From Paracentrotus lividus (taxonomy: Eukaryota; Echinodermata; Echinoidea; Camarodonta; Echinidae): 64,000 bases of DNA. Made by a program: the position numbers and the translations under genes. Location: positions 23,592,135 to 23,656,134 of the forward strand of contig CALNVZ010003434.1 of assembly GCA_940671915.1 (NCBI GenBank), in the 5' to 3' direction. Below are positions 58,203-64,000 of this stretch, piece after piece (within the stretch, counting starts at the first letter, position 1; the number at the start of each line of letters is the position of its first letter). Below the pieces are notes generated by a model. That model ran no database searches, was not told the DNA's origin, and saw only the letters and a program-made list of their open reading frames with translations.

Positions 58203-59730
58203 AGGGCCTGTCCCACAGAAGGCGATCGTTGTGGCGACAACCTACGAACTACTTTTTAGTACCCATCGCCACCATGCGCAGGTCCAATCGCCTATAAGAT
58301 CGTGAATTATCGCGTCTGTCGCCAACAAATACGTAGCAAAATTCTGTTCGCCGCTGGTTTTTCAACAAGTTAAACAATAGCCGGCGTCAGCTGGGTTGAC
58401 GTCAATGCCCGTAGCCTCTCTTCTCTTGTCGCAACAATGTGCTATCGTAGATTGTCGCCTGATAGAACATGTTTAGCAGAGCAGAACGACGGCCAGTTGC
58501 AGGTTGCCGCACTACAGCGTACGTTGCACGCATCGCTGCACCAAATGGCAAGTGAAATTTAAGCCGCTACGACTTTTGTCGCCAACTACAATCACCAAAA
58601 TAAGGTTCGGCCTCCCATTCAGATACTGTACAGTCGCCGCAAATTTTTGAAATTTTCAAAAATCACTCACGACCCAATTATAATGCGCGACTGAGGGGAT
58701 AATCACGAACCTAAAGGCGACAGGCCGCCATCAGGTAGAAAACACTCGATCGCCTGTGTCAGTCGCAAGGATCGCCACATTGCTCAAGTTCGCATTTTGG
58801 CTGATTTTAAGCTGCGACGAGAGAAGTCGTGCTGCGAGATCCGCGAAGGTCGAGGCTATTGTATTATCGGATACAAGCCCTTAAAGGGCCTGTCCCACAG
58901 AAGGCGATCGTTGTGGCGACAACTTATGCATGTTAGAACCTGGCAGAATCGTGTCAGAATCGTAGGTGCCCGAAGATGATATACGTATCTACGACTCTGT
59001 CTACGATAGGCTACGACATCGACTTGCTTCCGCGCAAACAATGGACTAACAACAGCTTGTATCCGATAATACAATAGCCTCGACCTTCGCGGATCTCGCA
59101 GCACGACTTCTCTCGTCGCAGCTTAAAATCAACCAAAATCTGAACTTACACACTGTGGCGATCCTTGCGACTGGCACAGGCGACGAGTGTTTTCTACCTG
59201 ATGGCGGCCTGTCGCCTTTATATTCGTGATAGTCCTCTTAGTCGCGCATTATAATTTGGGTCGTGAGTGATTTTTGAAAATTTCAAAAATCAGCGGCGAC
59301 TGTACAGTATCTGAATGGGAGACCGATCCTGATTTTGGAGAATGTAGGTGGCGACAAAGGCCGTAGCGGCTTAAATTTCACTGGTCTTTCGGTTCAGCGA
59401 TGCGTGCAACGTACGCTGGAGCGCGGCAACCTACAACTGGCCGTCATTCCGCTCTGCTAAACATGTTCTATCTGGCGACAATCTACGATAGTACCTTGTC
59501 GCGACAAGAAAAGACAGGCTACGGTCATTGACGTCAACCCAACTGACGCCGGCTATTGTTTAATTTGTTGAGAAACTAGCGGCGAACAGAATTTTGCTAC
59601 GTATTTGTTGGCGACAGACGCGATAATTCACGATCTTATAGGCGATTGGACCTGCGCATGGTGGCGATGGGTACTAAAAAGTAGTTCGCAGGTTGTCTCC
59701 ACAACGATCGCCTTCTGTGGGACAGGCCCT
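58203..59730. mobile_element. 1.5-kb palindromic element (AGGGCCTGTCCCACAG ends) with a nested relative in its centre
   Basis: Ends AGGGCCTGTCCCACAGAAGG and CCTTCTGTGGGACAGGCCCT. Arms of about 675 bp are complementary from there to GATACAAGC / GCTTGTATC. The flanks GTAA and TTAT suggest a decayed TTAA duplication. Between the arms (58881 to about 59050), TTAA plus AGGGCCTGTCCCACAGAAGG begins a second, truncated element of the same family. No coding capacity was recognised; the ORFs here reflect the arms. Confidence 0.85.
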
Positions 59731-59870
59731 TTATGTGCGAGTGCGAGCCGAAAAATTTGGAGCTCAAAATTGGAGTTATTTGTGCATTATGATTTAGTAT
59801 ATCCGCGCGAGCCGAAAAATTGGGTTTTAAAAGATATATGGAATAAATAAAGGGGCACTTTCTAGTATTC

Positions 59871-60019
59871 CCACGAGGCCGACTATCTTCCACCGAGGCC
59901 GAGGGCCCACTAGGCCGAGGGTCCACATTATAGGCCTTAGTTATCGTCGTTTAGAACCCAATTAGGCCTATTTCGCGCTTTTTTTGAATAAAAATTTGCG
60001 AATATTGTACAAACATCGG
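59871..60019. repeat. CCGAGGCCGA micro-repeat
   Basis: CCACGAGGCCGAC, CCACCGAGGCCGAGGG and CCACTAGGCCGAGGG lie within about 65 bases, still inside the large element. Confidence 0.5.
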
Positions 60020-60207
60020 GCTTTATTCCCTTCTCTTTCTTTCTTTTTCTTCTTTTCTCTCCCTTTTCCCTTCTTTCTCCCCTTTTCTCCTCCTCCTTTT
60101 TTTTAAATTTAATTTTTTATTTAATTTTTTTTATTTATTTTTTTTTTGGGGGGGGGGGGGCTGGGCCCGTCGGGCCCCCCCCCCCCCCTGGATCCGCGCC
60201 TGGACGT

Positions 60208-60738
60208 AAGGTCATTTTTGCTGGAGTTATTTAAATTGTTTGCTGTGACTCGCGTGACGCGACATTATTGCAGATTTCACACCTTACTGTAGGCTTCATG
60301 ACGAAATTTTACAATAATAAATCATTTTCTTTATCTTCCCAAAATACATGATAGGTTTGTAATTGTGACTCGCGTGACAATACCCTTACCTAAGAAATAT
60401 GAAGTGTGACTGATTGAGGATCCTAAGCTCCTTACATTTATCAATTGAAAATCATACCATCTACCGCACTGTTTAAGTAAACAGAAATTTGGATGTATTT
60501 TGTGACTCGCACGATAGATTTTGAGGGTGTTTTCAACCTGGATTATTCTCAAATGCAAAACCCATCATTATATAGTGAATGGGCATGCAACAAGGCAGCA
60601 TAACAAAATGTTGTATCTACAGACAATAGAACATGCTTTAGATACAACATGATTAAAAAACAAACATTACCAAAACGACTCATCGTTGTTGAGAGGGCTA
60701 CAGCCCGATAGACCGCAGGGGGTGGGAGTGATGTTTGT
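60208..60738. repeat. Diverged units with TGTGACTCGCGTGACAATA
   Basis: TGTGACTCGCGTGAC occurs near 60246 and 60366, and TGTGACTCGCACGAT near 60501, about 120-135 bp apart. TGTGAATCGCACGACAATAC near 56251 lies just left of the 3.8-kb element, which thus seems inserted in an older tandem repeat. Confidence 0.5.
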
Positions 60739-60985
60739 TATTCCGAAGGTTCTTTATATTCTGAAAATAGAATAAGGTTCGTTATTCCGAAAATAGAATG
60801 AGGTTCGTTATTCCGAAGGTTCGTTAGTCCGAAAATGAAATAAGGTTCGTTAATCCGAATGTTCGTTATTCCAAAAATAGAATAAGGTTCTTTATTTCGA
60901 AAATAGAATGAGCTAGGTTCGTTATTCCGAAAATAGAATGAGGTTCGTTATTCCGAAGGTTCGTTTTTCCGAAACTGAAATAAAC
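60739..60985. repeat. Minisatellite of GGTTCGTTATTCCGAAAATAG
   Basis: About ten units of 14-28 bp alternate between GGTTCGTTATTCCGAA and the longer form with AAATAGAAT(A/G)A. The Ser-type ORFs are by-products. Confidence 0.9.
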
Positions 60986-61440
60986 CTATTTTCCTATTTT
61001 CCTAAAACCTATTTTAATAACAAAAACAGTGTTGTAATTAAAAAATAATAGGATATTATGCAATAATAGTCTCAGCGGAGGATGATATATTTTGGGGGCA
61101 AAGCATGTGTTGCATCAAGAAATGGCGTGGATCAAGCATCTTGAGTTTGATTTTATCTGAGATATTGCTGCCTGAGCGAATGGATTAAGAATGTTGGGGA
61201 CTATGTGTTTTGCACCCGTGAATAACCTCCAGATAAGGGGATTTTCGGATAATTTATTTCACAAAATTATCAACGGCGACTTCTACTGATAAAGAATTAG
61301 TTTCGCTTCTAAAATCGGGCTGTTAAAAAGTCCATAACTAAATAATTTATTCCGAAATTGTTTTCTTTCCATCTTTCGTTAATCAATAATTTATTTCCCA
61401 ACGTTATCGACGGCGACTTCTTCTGAAGAAGAATAAGACT
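60986..61440. other. DNA without recognised genes
   Basis: AT-rich. TAATTTATTCCGAAATTGTT (about 61346) is partly repeated with changes near 62496, and CGACGGCGACTTCTTCTGA resembles ACGGCGACTTCTACTGA 130 bp earlier. Confidence 0.35.
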
Positions 61441-62465
61441 TTCTACTACATTGTTCGTCATAAAGGTGGAATATATTTTTCTGGCTCAAGCGACATTATG
61501 TTGCTCCAGCTTTAATTTCTTGAATGTGTTTGTCACCGCTTTCAGTTTTCGGGATCCTGGCTATATCGTAGACGTTCCCTCAACCCTTCCCGGGGATTTT
61601 TCTTCAAAAAAGTTTGTCACCCCCCCCCCCCCCCGAAGATGGCCATTTTTTGTCCTTTTTTCATATTTTTGGGGCCCCTTTTTGTTTACGCGACCCACCA
61701 AGGCCCCCTCAGTCTTACCCCAACGAAACACGTGTGAGGTGTAGAGTTGTTATTGTTCTCAAAGTTAAATCTACTTTTATGGTTACAGGCTCGACTCTTT
61801 TGTCTAGGGGAGGGGTCAAAAATGTATTTTGATTGGGGTTCAACATTGATTTTATTCATATACACCATGGAAATTTCTATTATCCTTAAATTGTATTGTA
61901 AAATCTCAACCAAACATAAATCAAAATAAAATATTATCCATAATTACCATTTATAACCTTGTCATCAAGGCTAAACAAAAAAAATAAGGGGAAAATGATA
62001 ATTAAGGGTTAAAGGTTTTTTTGTTTTGTTTTTCTTTTGTTTTCAGCATAAGGATGGAATAAAATATTCCGATTTTTCACCAGTGTCACTTTTTATTTTA
62101 ACCCCTCCCCTAGACAAGAGACCTAAGCCTGTTCCCATGAATCTAGATTTAACTTAAAGAACAATATAAACAATACACCTCAGACGCGTTTCCTGGGGTT
62201 AGGACTGCATTGGGCGGGGGGGGGCTTGATCGGCCGGGTAAAAAAAATTGAGGTCCCAAATGAGTTTTTTTTTTTTTAGATGGGCATCATGGGGGTTGAC
62301 AAAACTTTTTTTTTTTAAGTCCACGTGAAGGAGTTGGGGAATGTCCAAGACATAGTCAGGGTCCATAAAAGTAAAAGCAGGGACAAACATATTCAAGAAA
62401 TTAAAGCTAGAGCAAAATCATGTAACTAAAAGAATTTAAAAAAATATTCCACCTTTATGACAGAA
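61441..62465. mobile_element. Foldback segment with 250-bp inverted arms
   Basis: The left arm has CATAAAGGTGGAATATATTT, GCTCCAGCTTTAATTTCTTG, AATGTGTTTGTC and TCAAAAAAGTTTGTCA plus a C run. It is mirrored by TTGACAAAACTTTTTTTTTT, GGGACAAACATATTCAAGAA, ATTAAAGCTAGAGC and AAATATTCCACCTTTATGAC. The loop contains two diverged inverted GACTCTTTTGTCTAGGGGAG-type sequences (about 61793 and 62108). No coding capacity. Ends are not precise. Confidence 0.6.
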
Positions 62466-62735
62466 AGTGTAAAATCAGGCTGTTATCACGCCACATCTAA
62501 ATAATTGTTCCCGCAGCTGTTTTCGTTCCGTAATTATGTATGAAAGAAATTATTTAAAAACATTATCAGCGGAAATTAATCTTCATCGGAAGATAAAGAA
62601 GTAGCCGCCGATAATGTTTCGAAATAACTTCTTCATGAAATAAAAACGGGGGGATTATAATTGCGGAATCAATTATTTTGGTTTTTTTAAAGGTCTGGCA
62701 ATGAGAGATACAGTGGAATGGCCCTAAGACTTTAA

Positions 62736-63326
62736 AGGAGGAGTCCAGGCTGAAATGAAAAAGTTTTGTAAAATTAAGTAAAATTCATCAAGCACAACAC
62801 AGAAAATTTCATCAAAATCGGATGAAAAATAACAAAGTTATGCATTTTTTTAGGTCTTGATTTTTTTTTGTAAAACAGTTCTTGGCAATTATCTCATTGT
62901 CTCATTTGAATATTTGAATATTCAAATGAGCAAACTGATGATGTCACAGTCCCCCTACTTCTTGCGTATTTTATCATTATCTCATTTTTTCATATATTGC
63001 GTATACAGAAAATCTGTCCCTCATACTGAAATAAGTAAAAGCACTTGTGACCTTGAACATTCCACAAGGATTAATTCGTGTTTTTATGTCCTTTGGGCAG
63101 AAAATCTTGATAATTGGTATTTCATACAATAAAATACAAAGAAAGTAGGGGGACTGAAACATCATCAGTTTGCCAATTTGAAGAACTGTTTCCTAAAAAA
63201 TTCTAAACCTAAGAAAATTCATAACTTTGCTATTTCTTATCCGATTTTGATGAAATTTTCAGTGTTGTGCTTTTACGATTTTACTTTATTTTTCTTCTAA
63301 AGCAAACTGCAGCCCGGATGAGCCCT
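62736..63326. mobile_element. TTAA-type foldback MITE, copy 2
   Basis: Starts AGGAGGAGTCCAGGCTG and ends CAGCCCGGATGAGCCCT, with exact TTAA at 62732-62735 and 63327-63330. It aligns with the copy at 12090-12695 over its whole length and folds in the same way. Confidence 0.88.
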
Positions 63327-63330
63327 TTAA

Positions 63331-63346
63331 TGGTCTTTATTCTTCT

Positions 63347-63383
<37 letters not shown>

Positions 63384-63798
63384 AGAACGGCTATTATATT
63401 GTTTACCCCAACATGGATCAAAATAAATGAAGGATATAGGATTTTGATTCAGGTTAGGATTTGAGAAAATTAAATTACTTGATATTTTCCTTCGGGGTTG
63501 AGGTGGGGGTTGCCAGTCTGGCTCTCTTTTATTCTCTATCTCCCTTGTTTTGATTATTTGGAATTATATTTTAATATATTTGCCCTTCCTTGTTATCTTT
63601 CTTTCCCTACATTTTTCTCTCTTTCTTTATCTATTTCTCTCTCTTTCTTGTATTTCTAAATGTGATACGTTTATTTTCATTTGAATTGAAATTATTTTTA
63701 ATAGATAAGAATAATTATGACAGTTTAACATTGCAATTTATTCTTGTTTTACAATATTGTTCCCTTTTACAACTAGTGTATTTCGAGTAGGATGACAC
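63331..63798. other. Poly-T run and AT-rich DNA
   Basis: A T run of about 34 bases at 63349-63382, then CT-rich and AT-rich DNA without recognised features. Confidence 0.5.
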
Positions 63799-63811
63799 AC
63801 TCTCTCCCTCC

Positions 63812-63842
<31 letters not shown>

Positions 63843-64000
63843 CCTCTCTCTTTCCCTATCTCTCCCTCTTTCCCTATTTCTCACTCTTTCCCTGTCTCTC
63901 TATATCTCTCTATATCTTTCTCTCCACTTCTCTCTTCACTTCTAGTCTCTTCTCCTTATCTCCCCCCCCCCCTCCATGTCTCCCCCCTCACTCTCCACAT
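63799..64000. repeat. CT-rich simple sequence at the window edge
   Basis: CTCTCTCCCTCTTTCC-type tract continuing past the window end. Confidence 0.95.

Larger units (their letters stand above)
56375..60202. mobile_element. 3.8-kb non-autonomous element with 5-bp target duplication and a GCGCGAAGCGCGAG array
   Basis: Begins CAGGCGCGGATCCAGG with a G run and ends in a C run plus TGGATCCGCGCCTG. GACGT lies at 56370-56374 and 60203-60207. The interior (about 56440-58180 and 59735-59870) is a tandem array of roughly 110-200-bp units. Each unit has CCGCGAGCGCGAAGCGCGAG, AAAATTTTGGGTTTTAAAAG, TAAAGGGGCACTTTCTAGTA and AGATAATTGTGTATTATAGA phrases. A pyrimidine tract (about 60020-60110) precedes the right end. 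A TTAA-type palindrome is inserted at 58203-59730. The superfamily is uncertain; 5-bp duplications with CAG ends would suit a hAT subgroup. No transposase was seen. Confidence 0.85.

Noticed and set aside
58797-59104. ORFs on opposite strands in the large palindrome
   Set aside because: They mirror each other across the inverted arms and have no domain.

Overview
This is a gene-poor, repeat-saturated stretch of animal nuclear DNA. It is AT-rich and contains introns, tRNA-derived SINEs, LINE fragments, a Tc1-type transposon and many miniature inverted-repeat elements (MITEs). The repeat style suggests a marine deuterostome, most likely a sea urchin or another echinoderm. Examples are abundant TACATGTA words, the GCGCGAAGCGCGAG arrays, GTTCGTTATTCCGAA minisatellites and poly-G-flanked elements. 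This is an inference; no species can be proven from the window.

One gene can be read completely: a plus-strand BOLA2 orthologue (8274-11379). Its three coding exons (8274-8336, 10838-10935, 11274-11379) encode 88 residues with canonical splice sites. Three MITEs sit in its introns. Its last ten codons form the first unit of a minisatellite of about ten units, each near 175 bp and rich in G, which runs through the 3' flank to about 13.5 kb. A possible terminal exon of an upstream gene lies at 1626-1664 (weak). An unrecognised Trp-rich ORF lies at 29954-30241 on the minus strand.

Layout: 0-8 kb holds a diverged tandem repeat, long featureless AT-rich DNA and a TTA-flanked MITE. 8-13.5 kb holds BOLA2 and its minisatellite. 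13.5-20.6 kb holds TA- and hAT-type MITEs, a LINE 3' end, a 120-base assembly gap and a TG microsatellite. 22.8-25.9 kb holds a CACTG-ended element with arrays of perfect palindromes, bracketed by two tRNA-like SINEs in opposite orientation. 26.6-30.3 kb holds motif clusters, a diverged tandem repeat and a broken LINE reverse transcriptase. 30.6-44.1 kb is a stack of nested insertions around a foldback element loaded with AGGTCA half-sites. 44.3-49.9 kb holds further poly-G/hAT pieces, a TA element containing a SINE, a near-perfect 278-bp palindrome and a second AGGTCA foldback. 50-56 kb holds GC-rich promoter-like DNA, TAACGTTAG-rich DNA, nested foldbacks and a degraded Tc1 transposon. 56.4-60.2 kb is a single 3.8-kb element with 5-bp target duplications and a long GCGCGAAGCGCGAG array, itself invaded by a TTAA-type palindrome. 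60.2-64 kb holds a minisatellite, inverted repeats, a second copy of the 12-kb MITE and CT-rich DNA.

Apart from BOLA2, the biology is that of mobile DNA. Several non-autonomous families share one design: short inverted motifs with a 2-3-nt spacer, repeated inside the element and often echoing the terminal repeats. These look like binding-site arrays for dimeric proteins. No LTR, capsid or envelope element, CRISPR array, rRNA gene or functional tRNA gene was recognised.
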